The position numbers and the translations under genes are program-made. A model generated the notes under the pieces. The model was not told where the DNA came from. It made no database searches and saw only the letters and a program-made list of their open reading frames with translations. From Hellea sp. (GTDB taxonomy: Bacteria; Pseudomonadota; Alphaproteobacteria; Caulobacterales; Maricaulaceae), in assembly GCA_014238285.1 (NCBI GenBank), contig JABABK010000007.1, positions 1-64,000 of the forward strand: 64,000 nt of DNA. Reading direction: 5' to 3'. Shown here piece by piece: positions 1 to 9,131 of this stretch; position 1 is the first letter of the stretch, and each line of letters opens with the position of its first letter.

Positions 1-311
1 TAGAACGTTGACCCGCTAGATTTTCCAGCTGCGGCCCATTTTTCAAACCGCTCGCGGGTGGCTGCATCATCCAGTGTGTTTTTGCCAAGATAGACGCCGC
101 CCGGACCCGTCATTGCATCTGGGGCTACCATGACATTGCCGGTTAAGATAAGACCGGGCGCGCCTTCGGCCCAGCGGCTATAGAGATTGATCAAAGCCGC
201 GCCGGGAACCTGTCCATATTCAGCCATATTTTCTTCCATGGCAGCTTTGGATATCCGGTTTTTTAAAGTGTTACCTGAGGCGAGTTTTAGAGGTGAAAAT
301 AGATCGGTCAT
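1..311 (-). CDS. NADH:flavin oxidoreductase / old yellow enzyme family, N-terminal part only; runs off the left edge
   Basis: Reverse-complement translation is open from ATG at 311: MTDLFSPLKLASGNTLKNRISKAAMEENMAEYGQVPGAALINLYSRWAEGAPGLILTGNVMVAPDAMTGPGGVYLGKNTLDDAATRERFEKWAAAGKSSGSTF. Typical OYE N-terminus. Not in the ORF track because it is truncated by the window. Confidence 0.85.
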   Translation of the reverse strand, partial: MTDLFSPLKLASGNTLKNRISKAAMEENMAEYGQVPGAALINLYSRWAEGAPGLILTGNVMVAPDAMTGPGGVYLGKNTLDDAATRERFEKWAAAGKSSGSTF

Positions 312-448
312 ATATAGTTCCTAATTTTTCAAAACTATAAAGAAAAGTTACCTTCGATGCCAGTTCAATGATGAAAGTCTTATTGTTAAATTTGCATGAT
401 TTCTGGATCATGAATTGACTCGAGACTTAGTTAATTTAAACCGCATCC

Positions 449-1768
449 ATGGCAAATCTACTACAAACAAAATACTGGCCCCATATTGATGGTCTTCGTG
501 CCTTTGCCGTTATGGCGGTTTTGTTTTTTCATTTTAAGACACCTGGTTTTTCTGATGGTTATCTAGGCGTTGATATTTTTTTTGTTATAAGTGGATTTTT
601 GGTTAGCCGACTGATCCTGAAAGACATTGAAGAATTTGAAAAAGTTAGGTTTGGTCGGTTTTTTGCTCGCCGGATAAGGCGACTATTCCCGACTCTGGCG
701 GCTGTCTGCGTGGTAACGGCGATTATTGCTTATGGTCTACTCGATAATGAACGGCTGACCGCATTTGGTAAGTCAGTCGGCGCCGCAATTATTTCCTTGT
801 CGAATATAAATTTTTGGAGTGAGTCAGGTTATTTTGATACGGGCAGTGATACTAAACCTTTGCTTCACACATGGTCTTTGAGCGTCGAGGAACAATTTTA
901 TCTATTTTGGCCTGCTGCAAAAATGTTCACAGATGCCCGCGCCCTCAAAGCCGATGAAGTCAAAGCCATGATCACCCGTTTTGCCGATACGGCCGAAGCG
1001 GCAAAATCAGCCGGATTTGACGGTGTACAAATCCACGCCGCTCACGGTTATCTTGTGGCGCAATTTCTGTCACCTCTATCCAATTTGCGAGAGGACGAAT
1101 GGGGCGGCAGCCTAGAAAACCGTGCACGCTTCCTGCTCGAGATCGTGCGCGCCGTGCGCGAACGCACCGGAAAGAAATTCGGACTGGCAGTCAAACTCAA
1201 CTCAGCCGATTTCCAGCGCGGCGGGTTTGATGTCGACGACGCCAAACAAGTCGTTAAATGGCTCAATAAAGAAAGCGTCGATTTTGTTGAACTGTCTGGC
1301 GGGTCCTATGAAAGCGCGGCCATGGCCGGTGCGGCGGAGGAAGATAATCCTTCCTCAACTATGCTGCGGGAAATTTACTTTATCGAATTTGCCAAAGAGA
1401 TCGAAAAAATAGCCAAAATGCCGCTCATGGTAACCGGCGGTATTACCAAACGCGAAACAGCTGAAATGGCCATGGAAAGCGGCGCCGTCGAAATTGTCGG
1501 CATTGCCCGCGCCTATGGCTATAATCCGTATATTGCGCGCGACTGGGCAGCAGGTCAAAATACAGACGTACGATTGCCAGAGGTCAAATCCAAAAATAAA
1601 ACGTTCAAAGTTCTGGCCACTATGGGCATGACCAAAGCCAATCTTTACACAATGGGTGAAGGCGGAATGCCAAAGGCCAAGCGAAGCCCGCTCATAGCCG
1701 TTATCCGCGGACAAATGAAGCAGGCCAAGCTAACCAAGCAATATCGTAAATGGCTTGATCAAGCTTAG
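449..1768 (+). CDS. Chimeric ORF: acyltransferase-3 (OafA-like) N-terminus (about 449-917) fused in frame to old yellow enzyme C-terminal part (about 918-1768)
   Basis: N-half: HIDGLRAFAV, GVDIFFVISGFLVSRLIL, HTWSLSVEEQFYLFWP (acyltransferase-3 motifs). C-half: AKSAGFDGVQIHAAHGYLVAQFLSPLSNLREDEWGGSLENRARFLLEIV, GGITKRETAEMAMESGAVEIVGIARA (OYE TIM barrel). Confidence 0.85.
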   Translation: MANLLQTKYWPHIDGLRAFAVMAVLFFHFKTPGFSDGYLGVDIFFVISGFLVSRLILKDIEEFEKVRFGRFFARRIRRLFPTLAAVCVVTAIIAYGLLDNERLTAFGKSVGAAIISLSNINFWSESGYFDTGSDTKPLLHTWSLSVEEQFYLFWPAAKMFTDARALKADEVKAMITRFADTAEAAKSAGFDGVQIHAAHGYLVAQFLSPLSNLREDEWGGSLENRARFLLEIVRAVRERTGKKFGLAVKLNSADFQRGGFDVDDAKQVVKWLNKESVDFVELSGGSYESAAMAGAAEEDNPSSTMLREIYFIEFAKEIEKIAKMPLMVTGGITKRETAEMAMESGAVEIVGIARAYGYNPYIARDWAAGQNTDVRLPEVKSKNKTFKVLATMGMTKANLYTMGEGGMPKAKRSPLIAVIRGQMKQAKLTKQYRKWLDQA

Positions 1769-1790
1769 GCAATAGCAACAAGGTAAGTAT

Positions 1791-2888
1791 ATGAAACGCG
1801 CTTTTAAAGTTCTCGGAATCACAGTCCTACTGCTGGCGGCTTATCTATTATTTTGGCCAGTTCCTCTTGATCCCGTAGCTTGGAACGCGCCCGAAGATAA
1901 AGGCTATGTCGGAGACTTCGCCCCCAACACAAAGCTTGCAAATCTAGAGCTGCTCGATATTGGCGATATTCACGGCCCGGAAGATGTTGCCAGCCGCGAA
2001 ATCGACGGGGAGCTTTATCTATTTGTATCCTCACAAGACGGTCTCATTCGTCAGATTAATGCAGCGAGCGGCGATGTAACCACATTTGCTGATACAGGCG
2101 GCGTTCCTCTTGGGCTCGAATTTGATACAGATAATAATCTAATCATCGCAGATGCCTTTGAAGGGCTCTTGTCTGTCACACCTGATGGTACTGTCACAAC
2201 CCTTACCAATAATATTAACGGATCACCTATCCTTTATGCCGATGATCTTGATATTGACCCCAAAGGGATCATCTATTTTTCTGATGCCAGTGTAAATTTC
2301 GGCGCTAAGGCAGCCGGACAAACCATGAAGGGAAGCCTGCTTGAAATTATGGAACATGGGCGGACAGGGCGAGTTCTTGCCTATAATCCGAAAACCCAAA
2401 AAACCACACTGATCATGGATAATCTGTCCTTTTCAAACGGCGTTGCCATGGGTCCTAAAGGCAAAAGCATATTGGTCAATGAAACAGGTGAATATCGCGT
2501 TCACCGCATCTGGGTTAAAGGCCCTAAAAAAGGTCAGTCTAAAGTCATCATCGATAACCTCCCCGGTTTTCCTGATAATATAAACCAAGCCCCCAATGGT
2601 GATTATTTTGTCGGCCTAGTTTCAAGACGAGCTAAAATGCTGGATGATATGTCAGCCTCCCCTTTCATGCGAAAACTGGCCTGGCGCCTACCGGAGTTTA
2701 TGAAGCCTAAAGCCGTGGGTTATGGATTTATCATTCAAATGGATGCCGCTGGGCAGGTGAAACAAACCTGGCAGGATCCAAGCGGCGCCTATCCATTGAC
2801 GACAGGTGCCCATGCGCCTGGCGACGGCTTTCTTTATATTTCCAGTCTGGGCTCTGATAAACTTGGCCGGATGCCATTTAATCAATAA
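1791..2888 (+). CDS. SMP-30/gluconolactonase or strictosidine-synthase-like beta-propeller protein with N-terminal membrane anchor
   Basis: N-terminal hydrophobic segment; DLDIDPKGIIYFSDASVNFG and FSNGVAMGPKGKSILVNETGEYRVHRIWVKG are characteristic of this beta-propeller family. Confidence 0.75.
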   Translation: MKRAFKVLGITVLLLAAYLLFWPVPLDPVAWNAPEDKGYVGDFAPNTKLANLELLDIGDIHGPEDVASREIDGELYLFVSSQDGLIRQINAASGDVTTFADTGGVPLGLEFDTDNNLIIADAFEGLLSVTPDGTVTTLTNNINGSPILYADDLDIDPKGIIYFSDASVNFGAKAAGQTMKGSLLEIMEHGRTGRVLAYNPKTQKTTLIMDNLSFSNGVAMGPKGKSILVNETGEYRVHRIWVKGPKKGQSKVIIDNLPGFPDNINQAPNGDYFVGLVSRRAKMLDDMSASPFMRKLAWRLPEFMKPKAVGYGFIIQMDAAGQVKQTWQDPSGAYPLTTGAHAPGDGFLYISSLGSDKLGRMPFNQ

Positions 2889-2890
2889 TT

Positions 2891-3244
2891 ATGCAAAAAA
2901 CGGTCTATAAATTACTCTTATCCGCTGAATGGGAAACGCTAGAAACAGAAGACGTTTTCCTAGGAACACCACTAGACCTCAAGGATGGCTATGTCCACTT
3001 ATCCACCGCAGGCCAAGTGATCGAAACTGCGCGGTTACATTTCAACCACAAAGGCCCATTAGTATTAGTGGAGCTTGATGAATCAGATTTTGGAGACACC
3101 CTCAAATATGAACCGGCGCGTGACGGATCTCTATTTCCCCATCAATATGGCCTCCTAAAGCGCTCACAGATAAAACGGCATTGGCCCTTGAAAGAGACAG
3201 GCAATGGCACATATGAGTTTCCGGACGAATTTTATCAGGACTAA
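2891..3244 (+). CDS. DUF952 domain protein
   Basis: VYKLLLSAEWE...DGYVHLSTAGQVIETARLHF...LVELDE..LKYEPARDGSLFPHQYG pattern. Confidence 0.8.
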   Translation: MQKTVYKLLLSAEWETLETEDVFLGTPLDLKDGYVHLSTAGQVIETARLHFNHKGPLVLVELDESDFGDTLKYEPARDGSLFPHQYGLLKRSQIKRHWPLKETGNGTYEFPDEFYQD

Positions 3245-3265
3245 ACATCCTAACAGGAACTAGAC

Positions 3266-4327
3266 ATGGGCTTTATTTATAAAACAGCGACGAAGTTGAT
3301 GCGGACATTACCGGCTGAAACAGCCCACCGCGCGACGATTAACGCGCTTAAAACCGGTCTTGGGCCTGTCGCGCTTAAAAAACCTGACCCAATACTTGCG
3401 ACAAATGTCGGCGGCTTATTACTGCCTAATCCTGTCGGTCTTGCGCCCGGTTTTGACAAAGACGCAGAAGTTCCGGATGCTATGTTGGTTTCTGGCTTTG
3501 GTTTTGTTGAATGCGGAACGGTGACACCCATGCCGCAAATTGGTAATCCCAAGCCGCGCCTGTTTCGCCTGCCCGAAGACCGCGCTGTGATAAACCGGAT
3601 GGGCTTTAACAATGGCGGTCTGAACGCATTTAAAAAACGGCTTGAAGACCGTAGTGGCAAGCAAGGCATTGTCGGCGCTAACCTTGGCGCCAATAAAGAC
3701 AGCACAGACCGGGTTGGTGATTACGTCACCGGCCTATCCGCGCTCTGGGGCCTTGCTGATTATTTCACCATTAATATCAGCTCTCCCAACACGCCGGGTC
3801 TTCGGGATTTGCAGGCCTCAGATGCCATGGATGATTTACTCGGCCGCATTCAAGAAGCGCGCGCAAAACTCACCGGAGATCAACCTTCACCGCCGATATT
3901 CCTAAAGGTCGCCCCTGATCTTGATCATGCACAGGTCGAGCGCATCACCGAGCAAGCGCGGACTTACGGCATGAACGCCATCATCGTCTCAAACACGACG
4001 ATTGATCGTCCGGAATCTTTGAAAAGTTCCAACAAAAGCGAAGGCGGCGGACTATCCGGCGCGCCTCTATTCAAGAAGTCCACCCGTATGCTCAAAGAGT
4101 TCGCGGCAGCCGCTGATGGCCGGATTGACCTTATCGGCGTGGGCGGCATAAGTAGCGGCGGAGAAGCCTATGCTAAAATCCGCGCCGGCGCCAAAGCGGT
4201 TCAGCTTTATTCTGCCATGATTTATCAAGGCCCGGGGCTTGTTATGGATATTCGCAACGATCTAGTGCAGCGGCTTAAAGCTGACGGCTTTAATTCTGTT
4301 GAAGAAGCGGTTGGCAGCTCGGACTAG
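3266..4327 (+). CDS. pyrD: dihydroorotate dehydrogenase (quinone)
   Basis: LLPNPVGLAPGFDKDAEVPDAMLVSGFGFVECGTVTPMPQIGNPKPRLFRLPEDRAVINRMGFNNGG; INISSPNTPGLRDLQ; SGAPLF. Confidence 0.96.
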   Translation: MGFIYKTATKLMRTLPAETAHRATINALKTGLGPVALKKPDPILATNVGGLLLPNPVGLAPGFDKDAEVPDAMLVSGFGFVECGTVTPMPQIGNPKPRLFRLPEDRAVINRMGFNNGGLNAFKKRLEDRSGKQGIVGANLGANKDSTDRVGDYVTGLSALWGLADYFTINISSPNTPGLRDLQASDAMDDLLGRIQEARAKLTGDQPSPPIFLKVAPDLDHAQVERITEQARTYGMNAIIVSNTTIDRPESLKSSNKSEGGGLSGAPLFKKSTRMLKEFAAAADGRIDLIGVGGISSGGEAYAKIRAGAKAVQLYSAMIYQGPGLVMDIRNDLVQRLKADGFNSVEEAVGSSD

Positions 4328-4423
4328 CCCTTGTCAGAAAAGTCTGTAATTTTAGCAATCCATTAACCGGCAATTTACCCCTCTCATTCACTATCTATTA
4401 ACTAACGATGGAATGAGGGTCAC

Positions 4424-6811
4424 ATGCCGCCAGCTGCGAGCGCTAATTACGATACGGAATACGCCAATGCTCTGATGGAGGATTTGGACACGGCTCCGGG
4501 CCTATTTAAGCGCGCAATCACCGCCCTGGCTCTTATTGGATTTGGTTTTGCGGTCCTGGCTTCGGTTGTGACCTATAACCCTTTTGATACCACAAGTGAT
4601 ACCGCTGGTATCGGCTCTGTCCAAAATGCTCTTGGCAAAGGCGGAGCAGGTCTCGCTAATATTCTTATGCAATTTATGGGTTGGGGCGCGCTAATTGCTG
4701 GCCTCTTATCTTTAACCACGGGTGTTAAAGGTATCATTTGGCCACGCAAAACAGTTAAAAAATCCGAGAAATGGGGCTATCTATGCCTCGCCATTGGCAC
4801 AATTATTTTTGGAAGCGCGGCACTGTCCGGCTTCCCTATTCCGCAAAGCTGGCCCATGGCAACTGGGCTTGGGGGCTGGCTTGGTGATGGTATCTTCCTA
4901 AGCTTTAAAGGCGGGTTAGATCATTTTAACATTCCCGTTTCAGGATTTATTGCGGCATTTTTCACCTTTTTGATCGCAGCTTTTTGTTTCGCCAGGTTTG
5001 TCGGGATTGTCAGCAAAGACATTTTGGACATCTGGGAAGCGGTTTTGATGGTTTGGGCTACGATACGGGTTTGGTTTGATCGGTTTGCAGGTTGGATCAA
5101 AGAACGTTTCGCCAAAACTTACGGCGCCGAACTCGAGCAAAGCGACTCCATCGGCTCACTCTTGCGCAGAATTCCTGACGAGCCCGCGCCGCGCTCATCC
5201 TCCATCATGCCTTCCGTACAACCTGCCACAAAGCCCACGTCCGCTCAAAAAAGCTCCGCGCCCAAAAAACGAAAGCGCGTTACCAAGGTCAAAAAGCCTC
5301 AGTTTCATTTTCCCGAAGGCTCTGACTTTGTCCTGCCAGGGATTGATCTTTTGAAGACACCGCCGCCGCGTAAAAACACCCATGATGATATGGCGCTTCG
5401 CCGGGCCTCCGAAGACCTTCATAGGGTTATGGGTGACTACGGTATTAAAGGCGAAATGGGCGCGGTTCGGCCTGGTCCTGTGGTCACTTTGTTTGAATTT
5501 GAACCTGCCCCGGGCGTGAAATCCCAGCGCGTCATAAACCTTTCGGCTGATATTGCTCGGAATATGAGCGCCGAAAGTGCTCGTATCGCGGTTGTTCCAG
5601 GCCGTAACGCCATGGGCGTTGAGCTTCCCAATCGTCGCCGTGAAACCGTCTGGCTCAAAACTATGCTCGCCAGCGACGCCTATCTAAATACTGAGGCGGC
5701 GCTCCCCTTATTGATGGGTGAAGATATCGGCGGAATGCCTTTTATTGCCGACCTTTCAAAAATGCCCCATTTATTAGTCGCGGGTACAACGGGTTCAGGT
5801 AAGTCAGTTGGCATCAACGCCATGATCCTCTCGCTGATGTATAAACTGACACCAGATCAGTGTAAGTTCATCATGATCGACCCTAAAATGCTTGAGCTTT
5901 CCGTTTATGACGGCGCGCCGCATTTGCTCGCCCCTGTGGTTACCGAACCTAAAAAGGCTGTAGTAGCCCTGAAATGGACCGTGCGCGAAATGGAAGACCG
6001 TTATCGCAAAATGGCCAAAATGGGTGTCCGTAGCATGGCGGGCTATAATGAAAAAATCGCCGATGCCCAAGAACGAGGCGAGGTTATGACCCGCACCGTC
6101 ATGACGGGTTATGACAAAGAAAGCGGCGAGCCGACTTACGAAACCGAAGAATTAAATTTTGAGCTTATGCCATACATTGTCGTCATCATTGACGAAATGG
6201 CTGATTTGATGATGGTCGCGGGTAAAGACATAGAAGGAACTGTTCAGCGTCTTGCCCAAATGGCCCGAGCTGCCGGTATTCATTTGATCATGGCAACCCA
6301 GCGCCCATCCGTTGATGTCATTACAGGCACAATCAAAGCCAACTTCCCGACCCGCGTAGCCTTCCGGGTTGGTTCCTCAATCGATAGCCGTACTATTTTA
6401 GGTGAAACAGGCGCCGAGCAGCTTCTGGGCAATGGCGACATGCTCTATATGGGTACAGGGCGCCCGCGCAGACTGCACGGACCATTTATATCGGACGGCG
6501 AAGTCGAACAAATCGCAGCTTTTGTTAAAGCTCAAGGGTCACCAAGCTATCTCGAAGATATCACCGCTGAGCCTGAAGAAGCCATAAGCGGAGACACAAC
6601 AGGTGGGGAAGCCAATTCTTTATTTGATCAAGCTGTGGCAATTGTTTCCAAAGACCGTAAAGCCTCAACCAGCTATATCCAGCGCCGCCTATCGATCGGC
6701 TATAACCGCGCTGCTAATCTGATTGAGCAAATGGAACGCGAAGGCATGATCGGGCCATCTGGTCCCGGCGGTAAACGCGAAATCTTTCTACCGGAACATG
6801 GAGGATATTAA
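4424..6811 (+). CDS. ftsK: DNA translocase FtsK/SpoIIIE
   Basis: N-terminal TM segments, Walker A ([15 protein letters not shown]), [27 protein letters not shown]-terminal gamma domain. Confidence 0.96.
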   Translation: MPPAASANYDTEYANALMEDLDTAPGLFKRAITALALIGFGFAVLASVVTYNPFDTTSDTAGIGSVQNALGKGGAGLANILMQFMGWGALIAGLLSLTTGVKGIIWPRKTVKKSEKWGYLCLAIGTIIFGSAALSGFPIPQSWPMATGLGGWLGDGIFLSFKGGLDHFNIPVSGFIAAFFTFLIAAFCFARFVGIVSKDILDIWEAVLMVWATIRVWFDRFAGWIKERFAKTYGAELEQSDSIGSLLRRIPDEPAPRSSSIMPSVQPATKPTSAQKSSAPKKRKRVTKVKKPQFHFPEGSDFVLPGIDLLKTPPPRKNTHDDMALRRASEDLHRVMGDYGIKGEMGAVRPGPVVTLFEFEPAPGVKSQRVINLSADIARNMSAESARIAVVPGRNAMGVELPNRRRETVWLKTMLASDAYLNTEAALPLLMGEDIGGMPFIADLSKMPHLLVAGTTGSGKSVGINAMILSLMYKLTPDQCKFIMIDPKMLELSVYDGAPHLLAPVVTEPKKAVVALKWTVREMEDRYRKMAKMGVRSMAGYNEKIADAQERGEVMTRTVMTGYDKESGEPTYETEELNFELMPYIVVIIDEMADLMMVAGKDIEGTVQRLAQMARAAGIHLIMATQRPSVDVITGTIKANFPTRVAFRVGSSIDSRTILGETGAEQLLGNGDMLYMGTGRPRRLHGPFISDGEVEQIAAFVKAQGSPSYLEDITAEPEEAISGDTTGGEANSLFDQAVAIVSKDRKASTSYIQRRLSIGYNRAANLIEQMEREGMIGPSGPGGKREIFLPEHGGY

Positions 6812-6909
6812 TGGAAGCACTCGCATCATTTATTAGTCTGTTAGCGATCTGGGCCGCTCTTTATTTGGGTTATACCGTCTCGATGAAACGCTATCAGCAA
6901 GAGGACTAG
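6811..6909 (+). CDS. 32-aa small single-TM protein translationally overlapping ftsK (TAATG)
   Basis: Read directly: [32 protein letters not shown]; the start overlaps the ftsK stop by 1 nt. Confidence 0.55.
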   Translation: MEALASFISLLAIWAALYLGYTVSMKRYQQED

Positions 6910-6919
6910 GTTAATCCCG

Positions 6920-7375
6920 ATGATTAAACTCCGGCCAGCCTCCTTAAAAGACCTGGACGTATTGCTGAGTTTTGAGCAAGGTATCATCGAGGCCGAAAGG
7001 CCTTTTGATCCAACGCTAAAGCCTGGTGAAATTCACTATTATGATTTAGCAAAGCTTGTTCAGAGCCAAGATGCTGAAGTTATTATTGCCGAAAAAGGCC
7101 TCGAGATTGTCGGATCAGGCTATGTCCTTAAAAAACAGTCTGACGACTTTCGTATCCAAGCCTTTCACGCGCATATCGGGTTTTTATACGTAAAGCCTGA
7201 GCACCGTAAACAAGGTATCAATAAAAGCATCTTGGATGCCCTCATTGAATGGGCTGACAGTCAAAACTTAAGTGTAATCCAGTTAGAGGTCTATCAAGAC
7301 AATCTACCAGCTCTCCGGGCTTATGAAAAAGCAGGGTTCATCCGGCATTTAATTCGGATGCGGCTGACCCGGTGA
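6920..7375 (+). CDS. GNAT family N-acetyltransferase
   Basis: IGFLYVKPEHRKQGINKSILDALIEWA...LEVYQDNLPALRAYEKAGF. Confidence 0.88.
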   Translation: MIKLRPASLKDLDVLLSFEQGIIEAERPFDPTLKPGEIHYYDLAKLVQSQDAEVIIAEKGLEIVGSGYVLKKQSDDFRIQAFHAHIGFLYVKPEHRKQGINKSILDALIEWADSQNLSVIQLEVYQDNLPALRAYEKAGFIRHLIRMRLTR

Positions 7376-7400
7376 TCAAGACATAAAACCAAACACAAAA

Positions 7401-7425
7401 AAACCGGATCTAAAAGACCCGGTTG
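7401..7425 (-). terminator. Rho-independent terminator downstream of rpsT
   Basis: Minus strand: AACCGGGTCTTTTAGATCCGGTTTTTTTG; GC stem followed by a T-tract. Confidence 0.85.
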
Positions 7426-7449
7426 TTCTTTATTACTGTAAGCGACCGC

Positions 7450-7713
7450 TTAACTCATCGTTTTAACCCGCTTGTTAAGACGAGAGATTTTGCGAGATGC
7501 TGTATTCTTCTTAAACACGCCTTTAGTCACAGCGCGCATCATAACTGGCTCAGCAGCTTTAACGGCTGTTTGAGCGTCATCTTTATTGCCAGCTGTAATC
7601 GCGTCTTCAACTTTGCGCAAATGAGAGCGAACCATAGTCTTGCGCGCTTTGTTAACGGCAGTCTTACGAGCCTGAACGCGTACGGCTTTTTTGGCTGATG
7701 ATGTATTTGCCAT
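7450..7713 (-). CDS. rpsT: 30S ribosomal protein S20
   Basis: [39 protein letters not shown]...; start chosen downstream of the ORF-track start. Confidence 0.95.
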   Translation of the reverse strand: MANTSSAKKAVRVQARKTAVNKARKTMVRSHLRKVEDAITAGNKDDAQTAVKAAEPVMMRAVTKGVFKKNTASRKISRLNKRVKTMS

Positions 7714-7830
7714 ATTATCCTCAAAAACTAGCTCTTTTATCCTTAAAAGAGCCATCTAATTCTGTAAACGCGCCCTATAGCGCCCGATTTCTCAGGCGTC
7801 AAGCACCCTATTTATCTTACTTGATTTATT

Positions 7831-8607
7831 CTACTTGTTTTTAAAATGCGGTTTACGTTTTTCTACAAAAGCCGCCATGCCTTCTTTTTGGTCTTCTGTG
7901 GTGAACATGGATTGGAAAAGACGGCGTTCGAACTTGATACCTTGCTGTAATGTGGTCTCAAACGCGACATTAATCGTCTCCTTAGTCATCATAGCAATGG
8001 GTAGGCTTTGGGCGGCAATCTTGCGTGCAGCCTCTTCAGCTACATCCTGTAGCTCATCTAGAGGGACTATGCGCGATACTAGTCCTGCGCGCTCCGCCTC
8101 TTCAGCCCCCATCATGCGGCCCGTCAGGCATAAATCCATCGCTTTAGCCTTACCAACAGCGCGGGTAAGACGCTGGGTCCCGCCAATACCCGGCATAACA
8201 GCCAAAGTAATTTCTGGTTGGCCAAATTTTGCATTGTCTGCTGCGATAATAAAATCGCACATCATGGCTATTTCACAGCCCCCACCAAGAGCATAGCCAG
8301 AGACGGCCGCAATAATCGGTTTACGAAAGCGCTCTATTGCGCCTGCATATTTTTCAAACGGGTCGTTTTTATAGATATCAAGATACTGGTTTTCCTGCAT
8401 CTCTTTAATATCCGCGCCTGCCGCGAATGCTTTATCTGATCCGGTTAGGATAACACAGTGTATGGAATCATCAGACTCAAGCTCTGATAGAGCCTGCATA
8501 ACCTCATTCATCATATTGTTGCACAGGGCGTTTAAGGCCTTTGGCCGGTTTAAACGGATTTTCGCAACGTGCCCATCGCGGGTAAACTCAATCATGTCAT
8601 AGGACAT
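7831..8607 (-). CDS. enoyl-CoA hydratase
   Basis: LNRPKALNALCNNMM; GSDKAFAAGADIKEM; AAVSGYALGGGCEIAMMCDFIIAADNAKFGQPEI. Confidence 0.93.
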   Translation of the reverse strand: MSYDMIEFTRDGHVAKIRLNRPKALNALCNNMMNEVMQALSELESDDSIHCVILTGSDKAFAAGADIKEMQENQYLDIYKNDPFEKYAGAIERFRKPIIAAVSGYALGGGCEIAMMCDFIIAADNAKFGQPEITLAVMPGIGGTQRLTRAVGKAKAMDLCLTGRMMGAEEAERAGLVSRIVPLDELQDVAEEAARKIAAQSLPIAMMTKETINVAFETTLQQGIKFERRLFQSMFTTEDQKEGMAAFVEKRKPHFKNK

Positions 8608-8692
8608 AAAGACCTCTCTTCTAATAGAGGGCGGCTTTTAACGGACGGTATAAGAAGTTTGCAAGACCTAATAATAATTAGGTCTTGGCGTT

Positions 8693-9040
8693 TTATCTAC
8701 GGTGCTTGGCTTTACGAGCCGCATATTTAGCATCCCGGCGAGCCTTTTGAGACTTAACCAGTTCTTCTTGCGCTTTTTTGGCGGCGACTGCTCCAACCGC
8801 GGCTTTACGTTCGTTTTCGATACGCTCAGCCTCTAGGCGTGCCGCCTCAGCTTTTTTCTCTTCAGCTCGCTGCGCTTCCCGTTCGGCTTTACGCTTATTG
8901 CGCTCAGCCCGTTCTGCCATTTTCTTGGCTTTTATTTCCGGATCCATCTGTCTTTCCTGGGCACGCTTGAGCATAGCAAGCTTGTCCTCTTTTTGAGATT
9001 TAAGACGATCGTTGAAATTATGGCCTGAAAAGCCTGACAT
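8693..9040 (-). CDS. DUF6481-like charged coiled-coil protein
   Basis: Lys/Arg/Glu/Ala-rich helical protein; family name from general resemblance only. Confidence 0.5.
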   Translation of the reverse strand: MSGFSGHNFNDRLKSQKEDKLAMLKRAQERQMDPEIKAKKMAERAERNKRKAEREAQRAEEKKAEAARLEAERIENERKAAVGAVAAKKAQEELVKSQKARRDAKYAARKAKHRR

Positions 9041-9131
9041 TGGTTACCTCATGAGTGAATTAAGTATGATCTGCGCCTTTAAACATAATTCAACCAAACT
9101 TTGAAGGGGGTAGCTGAACTTTTTTTTGATT

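Noticed and set aside
1355-1714. 119-aa minus-strand ORF
   Set aside because: Antisense to the conserved OYE barrel; no recognisable protein features.
4363-4377. TTAACCGGCAATTTA upstream of ftsK as a CtrA site
   Set aside because: Only an approximate TTAA-N7-TTAA match (TTTA in the second half); a single weak hit is not supportable without genome-wide statistics.
7423-7698. 91-aa plus-strand ORF over rpsT
   Set aside because: Antisense shadow of ribosomal protein S20 that also spans its terminator.
8778-8996. Ser/Arg-rich 72-aa plus-strand ORF
   Set aside because: Antisense of the Lys/Glu/Ala-rich 8693-9040 gene; low-complexity mirror frame.
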